From Monoplex corrugatus (Eukaryota; Mollusca; Gastropoda; Littorinimorpha; Ranellidae): a stretch of 64,000 nucleotides of DNA. The stretch is taken from assembly GCA_030674185.1 (NCBI GenBank), contig JAPXFY010000022.1:51274675-51338674 (forward strand). The letters are read 5' to 3'. Positions within the stretch are counted from its first letter, which is position 1; each line of letters opens with the position of its first letter. The notes under the pieces were generated by a model. The model was not told where the DNA came from, did not search any database, and was given only the letters and a program-made list of their open reading frames with translations. A program made the translations under genes and the position numbers. Below, one piece after another: positions 1-13,100 of this stretch.

Positions 1-101
1 CCATGGGACCGACTACTCAGGATTTCAGTTAAATTCAGATTACCTGTAGTCTAGCTGATCACTGAGACCATTGCTAACACCACATTAAAAACAACACACA
101 G

Positions 102-784
102 TCTAATTCATTGCTTCCGACCAAACATTCGATTGGAAGAAAAATACTCCAGTGCCACCATCCGAATATTCAGTCGGCGACCTTTCCTATTTTTAGCCAG
201 AAAACCCCAACACTTTCAGGGACGTGTAAGATATCAACGGAAACTTCAGGATTCCCTCTATAAATCGATGCTAATTATGTATGCGACATTTTACGGTCTT
301 TTCTGCCTGTGCGGTTGAAAAGGTGACCCCCTACAGCTGATTACTATTCAGCAACTGCAAACAATGGCGGATGAACTCACTTCAATACCAAGTGTCGATC
401 GGGCCCGAAAAACAACTTATACAGCAAAAGAAGTTGCAGAAATCATTACTTGTGGAGCTGATTCTGATTTGCAGTCTGTTGATAAGAGTGAAAATGACGA
501 AAATTTGGCGCATAAAGGCGATATTTCGATGTTGATGTCCGCAGTCGGACTTGACCCAGATAAAAGTTGGAGTGACATTACTAGCATTTGCGACCGTAAA
601 AACGAAAGTACTGCTGCTCCTGGTGTGTTGTAAAGTATACTGAACAAGAAAAGACATTGTGTTGTGGGGTTTTCTGGGCTGGATGAAGAGATATGAATTT
701 GTTTTCCTTTTAAGTCAAGATGTTTAAAACTCCGCGGCACAGGTGATTCACCTTTTTATTTACACTTGGGAAATGAAAAGGTGA
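102..784 (+). mobile_element. piggyBac-like nonautonomous element, copy 1
   Basis: This stretch aligns base by base with 13,890-14,584, and both copies begin and end at matching positions. The ends here have decayed, but the other copy keeps TTAA sites and CCCTTTCA-like termini, the pattern of piggyBac elements. An open frame at 364-633 encodes 89 residues starting MADELTS and containing a YTAKEVAEII stretch. That resembles the acidic N-terminal leader of the decayed piggyBac transposase at 57,214-58,690 (FTAAEV). No DDE catalytic domain follows, so this is probably an internal-deletion derivative. It lies in the intron after coding exon 10 of EIF4ENIF1. Confidence 0.6.
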
Positions 785-904
785 AAGACCAACAGTTAAA
801 AACAAAGCACATGATGTGCCTTTCAAGTCTGCAATGCATTTAAAAATGTTTCCCACACATATGATTATAAATGATAAAATCTACTGATTGCTTGTAAAAA
901 TTAC

Positions 905-1124
905 CATTCAGATAGTTGAAGTCTTCGCTGAGGTTAGCAGGACTGTTGCGGTGGTTCAGCAGCAAGTTGTTGTTGATGTTGCTGTTGGAGAAGCTGTCAG
1001 CCTCTTGCTGTTGCTGAGTTTGACTGCTGGTGCCCATGGCCTGTGCCGTGAACCACTTGCTGAAGCGACTGCCACTGGGGTCGTGCAATCCCATAACCTC
1101 CAAGTGCGGGTCTGGCAGCAGATC
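905..1124 (-). CDS. EIF4ENIF1: EIF4ENIF1 coding exon 9 in this window (SRFSKWF, Gln/Asn-rich)
   Basis: The exon opens after a GCAG acceptor in phase 0 and ends in phase 1 at a GTAATT donor. It carries the conserved SRFSKWF segment followed by a glutamine- and asparagine-rich low-complexity stretch. The next coding exon lies left of the window. Confidence 0.85.
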
Positions 1125-4100
1125 CTGCACAGGCTGCCATGATACGACTCAAGGTAAGGTGGCACAGAGGTGCTAGTAAACAATACACAATACAGTTATT
1201 CAGAAAATAAAGACAAAGGTTGTCCCCTAACACAAAGTGGTACATGAGCAATGTTGTGGAGACCTCAACTTTTCTCAGAGCATTATGAAGGGAAGTGCAC
1301 CTATTCCATGTAGAAGATTTGGCATGGGTACGCAAGATGCAGTAGGTATGTCGCAAGTCCCTGAAATGGCTGAGGAACAAACGTCATGGGAAAACACTTT
1401 TTCTCAGTGTGAGTATTATAAGGGCAAGTGTCCATCTCCTCTGCCTTACTGTTTTACCTTCCCCTACACTAAGCACAATCAGGTGTACACTCTACTCTAA
1501 AATCATCTCCTTCAGCCTAACCAACAATTTTCAACAACACTGCATAGTTATTCCATTTCAGCAGCATCATAACTTTTTTCCCAGTTTTCCACAGTATTTC
1601 TCAACATTAAAAAGTGACTATGTCCTCTCAGTTTAGATTATTCTGTGTGTTGTGTTGTGTTGTGTTGTGTTGTGTTGTGTTGTGTTGTGTTGTTTGTGTT
1701 GTGTTGTGTTGTGTTGTGTTGTGTTGTGTTGTGTTGTGTTGTTGTGTTGTTGTGTTGTGTTGTGTTGTTGTGTTGTTTTGTTGTGTTGTGTGTTGTGTGT
1801 TGTGTTGTGTGTTTGTGTGTGTGTGTGTGTATGCATGTATGTGACCTATAATTCTGTTTATACATTTATTCATAATATCTATGTGCTGTTAATATATTGC
1901 TCTATGCAAGTACATGCATGAATTTATGAGCACTTAGGGCTACTTGATTCAGCACCAGACAAATGCCCATCATAATGATTACTGTTATTATCATCATTAC
2001 CATTATTATCATCATTTCAACCTTTCATGTATCTGAAGAAGCCATATTCTTTCCTACATCACTGTGTTTGCATGCATACACTTTATCCCATGTATTCTTA
2101 CACATTTGCCCACTTGTTCACATTTTATATATCATGAACACATAAATGAATATGAACTCCGCTTACCCCAAGTCCTGGAATGTGCTCAACATTAAAGAAC
2201 TGATTGAAATCAAAGAGAGCAGCAGAGGTGTAGGGAGACGAGTGTACAGACTGATCCCCCATCATCGGCACTGGCACCTCAGGATTGCAGGACTCCTCTT
2301 CCAACTCTGGTACAGTCCCATTGCACTCACCCTGACCTGTCAATACAGTCACATACTTTCCAGTGTACACACAAATCTTTACACTCCATTTTAAACTCAA
2401 AATACCTTTATATTTTCCAGTTTACACATGCAACAACCATCCCTTGGTCGACTTTTATATCTAACATACCTTTTTAATATAAGAATTATCAAGTTCAAAA
2501 TTCTGACACAACCTTTGCAGTTTCAACTTTCTTCTTTTTGCCTGTTCATTGGCTGCCGTTGTTGTACTTACTGCAGCAACATCTGATTCATATTAAACTT
2601 GCCCTTGTAAGGCAAATACATGTTTGATTTGAGAAGGACCCTTGTATAGAAATGCATGTTTGATTTAGTATGGACGTGTACCTCAATTTATTCAACAAGC
2701 GCACCTAAATTTCAGGTTCAAAAGATTCACATGAGGGGAAGTGGGACTCGTCCGGAAATGTAACTTGTGATTTATATGAATAAGTTTGTGTATTTTCAGA
2801 TTTTAAAAACTTCACATTAACACAAAAAGTAATTGCAATCACAATCATTAGTCACATCAACATGAACTGGAGCATACCAGAAGCGTTGTCCCTGGCATCC
2901 CCAGCTTCGTTGACAGTTACATGTCGCCGTTTCTCTTCCAAACCAAAGTCTTCCTTTCCGACTTCTACCTCTCCTTCCTCCTCTAGGCCCTCCTCTTCCT
3001 CCTCCTCTCCTCCTTCCACCTCCACTTCTTGCCGACTCTTGGCCTTTTCCGCTTCTCGCTCAAAGCCCCGCAGTTCAATGGTCTCTGTCTGACTGGTGGG
3101 ACCACCTGTGAACCATTCTGGTGTTTCCTCTTCATGATGAGGTCGACGCCGACCTACAAACACATTAATCATGAGCACAATCACTCAATGTTGGTTCAAA
3201 TAATTGTTTGCATGCCACATTTTTTGGGCTGTAAATCTAAGCTTTTACAATAAGTGAACAACAAATTTTTTCTTTCAACATTTGTGAACGATAGCCATAA
3301 GTCGAAATCATAAAAACTACAAAGGAATCATAGTACTGGGTAGGTCTGAAAATCAAATCAGATAATACTGCGTATCTCCCACATCATGCTTAATTAAAGG
3401 GCCTGAGAATGGAAATAGTCAGTTCTGAGAATCTTCAAAATCTATCTTTAATTATGAAGTTTGATGTATTTGACAACAGTGTGGGTCATATCTTTTTAAA
3501 ACTTGGCTTACAAAAAATACACAGAAATCATAACACATACACACACATACATGCATGCACACATGCACAACACAACACACACATAAAGACAAATGGACAT
3601 GCATGACACAACACATGTATACAGACATGCAATTACATACTTGCAAACATAACATGAACGAAGTGTACACATACCTCCATATCGCCTGTCATCTCTGTCA
3701 CGATCTCTGTCCCTGAAATCTCTGTCTCTCTAAAAACAAGTTAAAAACAAAAAAATATATGAATAAAAAGAGAAATAATTGTACAAACATATATGTGTAT
3801 AAAAACCAAATAGTAAGATTCTTTCATTATGAATCAAGGACCAGCTGTAGATTTCTCTGTATAGATTTCTCATTAAAGTATTACAGTGATTAATGATGAT
3901 GGAATCTCCCACTGATTTGACGGACGAGTAGACTTCCTTCTTTTCCCTCAAGCCTATGAAGAATCTTTGGGGGCGCTGCACTAAAGAGCTGTTTACCAGT
4001 TCTGTTGGTTATGTGCCACAGCCTGGGTCTCTGCAGATGGTTTCTCTGTCCACTCCTCATTATAGTTAGTCCACTGCTTTTCTGCCTTCTCCTCTGTTCC

Positions 4101-7100
4101 CTGGAGGACTACTTTAGCAAAGCCACTGGATCTCGTTATATGGCATACCAGCTTAGTTTTCTTTTCTTAAATGATGTCAGCACACCTTCATATGGTTCAG
4201 CTTGCTGTCTGATGGTTTGGCGCACTTGTTCACTGGTGACATGATCAGTGTATCTGATGTTCAATATCTTGCAACTTGAATTAAGTCTTTCCAAATCCAC
4301 TGAGGGCCCATGTTTTATACACATTCAGGAAGATGGTATACATCAGTGCATGTAGGAGCCTGATCTTATGTTCCTGTCCCTCCATACAGGTTTCAGTCTG
4401 GACTGTGCTGATCATGTCTTTATTGCTCTTGAATGGATTTCTGGTTTGGATTCATCACTGTTAATGATGGGCATGGTAACTGAATGATTGACACAGTTCC
4501 TAGCTTCAGTCCATGGACAGTTTTATCAGTACAAATGATGGTATTTTTTGTCACTGGTCATCAACTAGGATTTTCTCAGCAATATTTCCATATCTTGTCG
4601 ATGTTTCATATAGTCTTTTAACAAGGTTGGTGAGTGTGTGTATGCTCACTATCTGCGAGGCCACAAATGAAGTTAAGTTTGTGATACCTCTTCCTCCAAT
4701 GTTGACAGTGCTGACTCGATCTGCAAGAGTCTCACTCATAATGCGTTCCAGGAACATACTGACAGAAATCAGCCATGACCAACTCCAAACTCTCTCCCTC
4801 AAGCTCTATGTTGGACATTTTTTTCCTGGAGCTTCTCTTGAAAGGTATCTGTTTTGTATACAAGTGATATTCACCTTCTGCAGAAGTTTATCCCTGGTTG
4901 CCTTGCTTTTGTAAACTAACAACATATTCATGTTACTTAATACTAGACGATGATCAAAACAACAATAAACTCCTCCCATGTTACAAGCGATGTACATGTG
5001 TCTTTTGTCTTTCTTGTCACTCCAACATAATCCTGCATGTGCCACTGCTTGAGCACAGGTGCATCCACACAGCCTTAAACTTGTCCTACTGGAAGATGGT
5101 GCTGGTGACTTCATGCCAAGCATACAATGACAGCAACATCAGTCCACTGGAGTCGCACTTTCCAGTACTGTGGCAGCCAAGGATGTTCAGCCATGTGGAG
5201 TAGTCCACTCCCACATGAGCCCATAAATCTCCAAGAATAAGCTTATTTTTGAGGTTGACTGTGCAATGAGACAGTTGAGCTCCTCATAAAAGACTTCTTT
5301 GATATCATCTGGATTTGTCATCATTGGGGTGCAAGCACTGGTAACTGTAGCAAAGACAACGATTTTACATACAAAAGGAAATTTTCCTTCTAAAATTACG
5401 TTTAATCTAACATACTTACCGTGGCTCACTGATGCAATAAGCGGCAGCGATTTGCCATTCCTGCCTCATAAACAATAAAGTCCAAAGGGATCATAACTCT
5501 GAGAGTATCCATGTCTTGCGCATGCGCATGTGCTCTTCCTCTTTTCGAGGAAACCAAGAACCTGACTGTGAACGGAAGGAACCAGGAAGGCGGGGAGGAC
5601 GGGAGGGACTCTGCGTGAGCCACGATAAGTATGTTAGATTAAACGTAATATTAGAAGGAAAATTTCCTTTTAATTACACATACTGTACCGTGGCTCACTG
5701 ATGCAGAATAGCGCTACCCGGAAGGAGGGCTTACCTGGTTAACGCCTGGAGGAATGAGACAAGTCAGGGCGTGCAGCAGAGATGGGGTGTTGAGCCACCA
5801 CAGTGGAAGCGATACCCCTAGATCCATCGTCGCGCAGACGGTATACATCGCGCCGGTAGGATGGAATGAACGTGCCCAGAGAACGCCAATGCGTGGTGTC
5901 CAGGACACTCAGGGGGCTGGCCCTGAGTGAACGCCAGTGACAAGGCCCATGCTCTAATCTCATGGGGCCTCAGGGAGAAGACAGCCGAATCTGAGCCCGG
6001 CCTGGCATACGCATCCTTGATGACTGTTCACAGCCATCGAGAGGGGGATGCGTGGCTAATGGCCTTCTTATAGCTTTCGTTGTAAGAGAGAAACAGGTGG
6101 TGCTGCTTCTGGCGAGAAGATTTCGTCATCCGGAGCAAGGATAGATGTCAGGGATGGAGATAGAGTAGGAGAACCTGGTGACTGGTTCTTGTCCTCCGGT
6201 TCAAAAGCAACATCCCCGGGGAGTCCGCCAAGAGCGTGCACTTCGCTACAGTGCCTCCCCAACACTAGAGTGAGTAGAAAGGCCGTCCGAAATAAGAAGA
6301 AGTTGGGAGAACACTCCCTGATGGGCTCGTTAAGGCGAAAGTCCCAGGGAGGAGAGGACAAGGAGGAGATCCCCAGCTGGGTGCCGCGGGGGGGGGGGGG
6401 TCAGGCTTCCCGAAGGGAAGCCCTACGGACAATATCCAGCAGGACAGGGTTGTCCGCGAATGAAGGACTACCCGACTGGCTGATGGTATTGCAGATGGCT
6501 GCCCTGCGTCCCTTCACTGAGGAGGACAAAAGGTTTTTCCCCCGACGAAGAAGGCCGTGGTAGTTGGCCCACTGCGAGCGCGGGGGTGACTGGAAGGTTG
6601 AGGAGCACCCAGAAGGCCAACTGTGTCAGTGGGCACTATACGTTCCCTGAGTGTCCGGTCTGTGTGCTTGCACCACAGGGCCGATCACTGCCGGGGACAA
6701 GCCTAATGGAGACATTGAGGCCTGTACAGCAGTCAAGCAGGAAGGTTTAGAGCCTCCGGGTTGCTGTGCAGAATGCGTGACCTTGGTTGAAGCAAGGACC
6801 GGCCTGTGACAGTGTTTTATTGGAGGCACATGGAACAGGTGCAGCAGTTCTGGAAACCATGTTTGGGCAGGCCATCGAGGCGCCACGAGAACCATCGTGG
6901 CAGAGTCTGCCCGCACCTTCCGCAGAACTTTCCCAGTTAGGGGAACGGAGGGAAGGCGTAGCCCGACAGGACTGACCGTGGGATGGACGGAGCATTCCAC
7001 AGGCCAAGCCAAAGGATCTGGGACTGGAAAGACCTACAGATGAAGGCAGCAGTGGAATCTGGTGGCAAACAGGTCCACTTGTGAACTGGACCACGCTGCC

Positions 7101-10100
7101 CACACTGGCTGCAGAACTGCACAGACCAGTGCCTGTTCTAAGGGAAGAATCCTGTGGGAGCTGCGGACGGAGGCCGCAAGTATGTTCATCTTTCCGGGGA
7201 CATGCATCGCTGAGATCTGAAAGGATTGTTCTACACACCAGAGTGGAAGCTGTTCCGCTCTCCAAGACAAGGAGTGGGAGCGAGCGCCCCTTTGCTTGTT
7301 GATGTAACAAGCCATAGTAGTGTTGTCCGTGTCGATGCGAACATGTTTTCCCTTAAGAAAGGGGAGAAAGTCTCTGGGGGCTTGAAAAAACTGCCTCCAG
7401 TTCCAGAATGTTGATGTGACAGGAAAGGAGGTCTTGTGACCATTGACCTGCTGCTGTTAGCAGGCCCACGTAGGCCCCCCACCCGGATTAGGACGCATCT
7501 GTGAACAAGTCCACTGAGCAGGGGGGTGTGTGATATCGACTCCCTGGGCTAACCGGGACCGGGAGTGCCATTTGCTCACTGATGATTGGTCCCAAGCAAC
7601 CCTGGGGAAAAGCCCTGAACTGGAAGAATCGGTTCCTCGAAACGAATTGGAGGTACGTCCTGTCCCTTGGATGAATAAAGAGATGGGAATACGCATCTCT
7701 GAGATCAATGGAAATCCCCCAGTCGTCCGGGAGCAAGGCATCACAGATGGACCTAGGGGTTTCCATCTGAAAGTGTCTATGTGTCGGGACAGACTGCCCA
7801 CAGGATCGCGTGTGGGGGGGGGGGGGGGTGCTTGCCCTAGCCCCTTTGGGGCTGAAGGAGGCGCAAAACGTCTCCTGTGGAGGCCCCTGGAAGTGGGGGA
7901 GCCGCCAGAGCAGGGCGCTTTGCCGTGGGGCAAGCGGGACCAGAGTGAAGGGCGAGGTCCCTCCTGATTTCGTCCTGACTCTTGATAGTGGCCTGCATGT
8001 GGGTCCCGAAGAGGGAACCAGACCTAAGTGGCACAGCTCTCGAGGAAGCTCTGGCAGATGAAGAGCGGGTGACCAAAGATGGTAAGAGTACTGCATTTGG
8101 CCTTGACAGGACTGAATTGAGGTACAATCTGGCGAAGGGCATTGGTTGAGTGCTTGAGGTGTTTCCATGGAGTGAATGGAAGCAACCATTGCGGGAGAGA
8201 CAGGTGACTGACGGAGAGAAGCGGGCTCGTAGTCTGGGTCCTGAAGAGCGGACACCAGACCACACCCAAGAAGGAATCCACCACTGGATCCACTTCCAGA
8301 CCCCTCCTGGCCGTCTCCTCCCAGTTTGCCAGGCAGCGCTGCGAGAGGGAGATATGCCGCTGCTGGGCCTGAGACCTCTCTTGCGCTAAGAGGAGGTTAT
8401 CCTGTGTGAGGGAGAGTGGCGACTCTGGAATGCCTCATGGACCGTGAGGACCACTCTGTGGAAAGGGAGTTTCTCTGGCCTCAGGAATTTCCCGTAAGCC
8501 AGAGCTCCAAGGAAGTCAGGCACAAAGCCTGGAAGGATGTCCTGTGCCTCAGTGCCCCTCACCTTGCTATGGGCCCTCCTCACCGAGTCAGCCACCAAGC
8601 CTGACTCTTTTAGGAAAGGGGAGGCTGGGGCTGTGGAGTCAGTGTACCCCCGGCCCGCCTACAGAGGAGGCGATGGACTGTGGAGTGCCCAAGTGTGGGC
8701 AAACTCCAAACGGACTGGGGTCAGAAGCCCCGGGGAGGCCCCCTTGGGGAGGAATCCGACCTGGGGGGGGGGGATCCACAGGGGTGGTCAAGGCAGATGC
8801 CTGCATGGGTGGGGCGCCGGGCATAAAGCAGGGCCACCAAGTATACCCTGCGAACGAGGCAAGGGGAAATCCCATAGATGGGAAGTGCTGCCATGGCGCC
8901 ATGTACGGTGCCATGGGAGGCGTCATGGGCTGAGCCGATGGAATCCCCGGATCCCCAGTGCCCAAGGGGCCAGCCTGCTGGGGGTCGGTTGGCATTTGCC
9001 AAGACGACTAAACGCTCTGTCCACAATGGGACAGAGATGTGCCAGCCCGCAGTGGGTCGCTTGGCATTTGCCAAGGCGACCAAGCACTCTGTCCGGATGG
9101 GACAAAGAGGTTGGAGCGGGGGCACAAGCAGGCTGCAGGGGAGGAAAGGAGACAACCTGGGCGGATCTACGATCTGACGCCCGTAATAGGGGGGGTTGTC
9201 TCCCTTGGCCCGCCTGGCGAACCAGGGGGTGAGTCATTTTCTGCCCAAGTGCTGGCCTTCCTGCCTCCCGAAGGAGACCCATACCCGTGTCGCCCTTCAG
9301 CCATAGGGGCTGAAGCAGTAGCAGCTGAACCGGGGTTGAGCTGTACGGAGGGGGCGAGTACGGAATCGACAGAACCGCAGCTGAGTCGATTACCGTGAGG
9401 GGCAGTGTGAAGGCCGCAAAATAACAAAAGGTCAACAGAGCCGAAGCTGAGTTGAGGGCTCGTGGTCATGGCAACAGAACCGTAGTTGAGTTGTGATGAC
9501 CAAGCCGGGGCGGACCTCGGTCTGATGCCCGCTCAGGGGTGTTGTCACCCATGACCCACCTGGCTAAGCAGGGGTTGAGCCTTTTTCAGAGCCACAGCTG
9601 CGTTGAGGGCACAAGCAGGCTGCAGGGAGGGAGACAACCTGGGCAGATCTATGATCTGACGCCCGTAATAGGGGGGTTGTCTCCCTTGGCCCGCCTGGCG
9701 AACCAGGGGGCGTCCCACCTGGCGAACCAGGGGGTGAGCCATTTTCTGTCAAGGTGCTGGCCTTCCTGCCTCCCAAAGGAGACCCATACCCGTGTCGCCC
9801 TTCAACCATAGGGGCTGAAACAGTAGCAGCTGAACCGGGGTTGAGCTGTACTGAGAGGGCGAGTACGGAATCGACAGAGCCGCAGCTGAGTCAATTACCG
9901 TGAGGGGCAGTGTGAAGGCCGCAAAATGACAAGAAGTCAACAGAGCCGCAGCTGAGTTGAGGGCTCGTGGTCATGGCAAAAGAACCGTAGTTGAGTTGTG
10001 ATGACCAGCCGGGGTGGACCTATGGTCTGACGCCCGCAGGTAATGGTCCCCGTGGGTCGGGGGTTCCCCAGTGCCCAAAGGGCCAGCCTGCTGGGGGCTG

Positions 10101-13100
10101 CTTGGCATTTGCCAAGGCGGCCAAGTGCTCTGTCCGGAATGGGACAGAGAGGTGCCAGCCCGCCGTGGGTCGCTTGGTATTTGCCAAGGCGTCCAAGTGC
10201 TCTGTCCGGAATGGGACAGAGGTTGGGGCGGGGGCAGCAGCAGGCTGCGGGGAAGGGAGGCAACCGGGGCGGATCGACGATCTGACGCCCGTAATAGGGG
10301 GGTTGTCTCCCTTGGCCCACCTGGCGAACCAGGGGGTGTCCCGCCTGGCGAACCAGGGGGTGAGCCAGTTTCAGTCAAAGTGCTGGCCTTCCTGCCTCCC
10401 GAAGGAGACCCATACCCAAGTCGCCCTTCAGCCATAGGGGCTGGAACAGTATCAGCAGAACCGGAGTTGAGCTGTACGAAGGGGGCGAGCACAGAATCGA
10501 CAGAACCGCAGTTAAGTCGATAACTGTGATGGGCAGTGTGAAGGCCGCAAAATGACGAAAAGTCAACTGAGCCGCAGCTGAGTTGAGGGCTCGTGGTCAC
10601 CGCAACAGAATCGTAGCTGAGTTGCGATGACTCGAGAGAGTGAGAGAGTGAGAGAGAGAAGACGAAGAAGGGAGAGACAAAGATGAAGAGAGAGCGGGTT
10701 TTGGTGCGCCGGTCGAACCACCGGTCTGTGGGTTGGAGAATTCGGCGGACGAAATCTTCTTAACCCTCGCTTTGCCACCCAATCGCTTCACATAAGTTTC
10801 TCCCTTAAACGAAAACATAGGCAAGACACAAAAACAGCAACGAGAATCGATCGATCGCGTAGCGAAATCGAAAAATACTTAGCTGCTCAGAGAGTACAAG
10901 GCGAGGTGGAAGATGGCTGCCGAGAAAAGAGGAAGAGTACATGCGCATGCGCAAGACATGGATACTCTCAGAGTTATGGTCCCTTCGGACTTTATTGTTT
11001 ATGAGGCAGGAATGGCAAATCGCTGCCGCTTATTGCATCAGTGAGCCACGGTACAGTATGTGTAATTAAATTCCCATTTAGCTACTATACTTACCTATCC
11101 AATTTCTGCAATACCGTTCACATTTGTTCAATTTTTGGCCAGACTTAACCAGTATCACAGGGAATTCAGTGCCAAGACACCTCCCATGTGGCACCACAAT
11201 CGTGCACCCCCTCTCCCCCATAGTGCCCATACTACATCAAAACACTACCTCCTCTTTTTCCCCACAGCTTTGCCAAAAGGTCGATCATTTAAACAAACCA
11301 CCTTCCAGATTCCCTGCCAGGTCTGGCACTTGAGGGTCATTCCATGTAAATGGACTGGGCCCTTCTCAGCAAGTCGGCAATCATGTTTACCTTCCTGACA
11401 ATGTGGGCTGTGGATAGTGATACTCCACTGTTTCTGTGCCACCTCAGTACACACATAGTTCTGGGAGAGAATCAAAGTGCACCCCCACTCCAAGTTATCC
11501 GAGGAGTGAAAGCCCGCTAAGGCAGAGGGAGAGGAAGAAGGGGAGCATCTATACCGCCTGGGGCAGTAGCGACTCCTTTCTGGTCTCCTATCCTTGCCCT
11601 GATAGGGCAGACAGCACATGGGAGAGGTCCAAAACAACCTTGGGGAGGGCACTAGAGTGGATGGGCAGTAAGCAGACCTCCTGCCAGGCTGCTGCTGGCT
11701 GTGGCCAAAAGCTGGAGCCAATTCCAGTTAGCAGCCAGGTTGCCCCACACTCCCTGCCCCTGGTTAGATTCTTGGATCATCCTTGGGCTTTCCAATGCAG
11801 CTGGTGGTGCACTCTTCCAACTTTCTCGAGCTGGCTTTTGTCTGCAAATATGGTCTAACTGATGGCAGTTATGTCAATCATATAGCGATCCAACATCCTG
11901 GCGATGATCAAGGCTATATGCTGTTGAGATCTACCACCTCTGTCACACAGGGATTGGACAGTCCATTCACCACACAATCAACTACACTTAAACCACAGAA
12001 GTTATTCGAAATTGCTCTCACATACCAGCACATTGTTAAATCCACAGAAAATTACATTCCAAGTAGCACACACAAATACACACACGCACAGTAAATACGA
12101 CTGATCAAACTTACCCTCTCTGCCATTTTGTCCCCAAAGTCTCTGTTATCTCGACGGTATCGATCAGAGCGCTCAGCAATGTAGCGTCGATCACGGTCTC
12201 TATCCATACGGTTTCTGTCTCTATCCATTAGATCTCGATCCATGCGGTCTCTGTCTCTATCATCACGATCATAGCGATGGTACTCCCGTTCTCTGTCCCG
12301 GCCTTGGTCCCTGTCAATCTGTATTCGACCACTTCCAATTCGTCGCTGGTCTCGGCGATCCCTGTCGTATGAGAAACTGAGATACACCACAGTAAATTCT
12401 TCACATACCTTTACAGATATTCATCATTTAAAACTGTCTCCAACTCCAACTAGGCTGAGATTTCAGCTGCCAGCTCCCAAAATTTCCTGTTATTCATAGG
12501 CAACTTTTCATTCTATTAACCATGATATTAACCCATAGACCCCGTCACCCAACGTGAACCATACTATGAAATCCCATGTCAAGGAAAGTAACTCTTGCAA
12601 TTTTTGATAGTTACTAACTAAAGAAATCAATTAAAAATATAACTACCTTTTTTTGTTCCAAGGAATAATTTTTTTGACATTGTGCATACAATGAAGTACT
12701 CACAGAAAGTTTTTTTCCAGGTTCATTCTGGTTTTACTCGCAGAAAAAATTATAAAGTCGGATTTGATGGTGAATGTTACCAAAAATTTACAGGTGTGGT
12801 AGTTCAAAGTCAAAGATGCAGTCCAGAAATGCTTCTTAATGGCCTGCAAATGACCCAGAGAACCCAGAACAAAGTCTACTGCAGACGCTGAGCATGAAAC
12901 TGCAAAGCTTGCACCAATAATAATAATAATAATAACAACAATAAATAGCTTTCGTATAGCACTATTCTCAGTTCGACTCACTGCGCTGTTACATAAACAA
13001 ATAATCTCTCTCACATACCAATAACATCATCTTTCAATCACACACACACACACAAAGGGGGGGGGGGGGGGTATACTTATGAAAATGCAGATCAACAGGC

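Larger units (their letters stand above)
5669..11070 (-). mobile_element. DIRS-type (tyrosine recombinase) retrotransposon, degenerate but full-length
   Basis: The element reads right to left. Inverted terminal repeats of 37 bases lie at 5,669-5,705 and 11,034-11,070, both containing CCGTGGCTCACTGATGCA or its complement. Inside, in transcription order, are a gag-like region with tandem repeats (10,824 to about 8,300), RT (8,255-7,460), RNase H and connection (7,315-6,630) and a tyrosine recombinase (about 6,600-5,714). This order, the inverted termini and the absence of an integrase are diagnostic of DIRS-like elements. Stops and frameshifts break every domain, so it is probably inactive. It lies in the EIF4ENIF1 intron between 3,730 and 12,114. 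Confidence 0.85.

Noticed and set aside
1614..1921. Overlapping long open frames on both strands (Cys/Val-rich and His/Thr/Gln-rich)
   Set aside because: They are translations of the (TTGTG)n microsatellite.
12052..12390. A separate SR-like RD-repeat protein
   Set aside because: Splice sites and phases on both sides join it to EIF4ENIF1, and RRIGSGR matches that protein.
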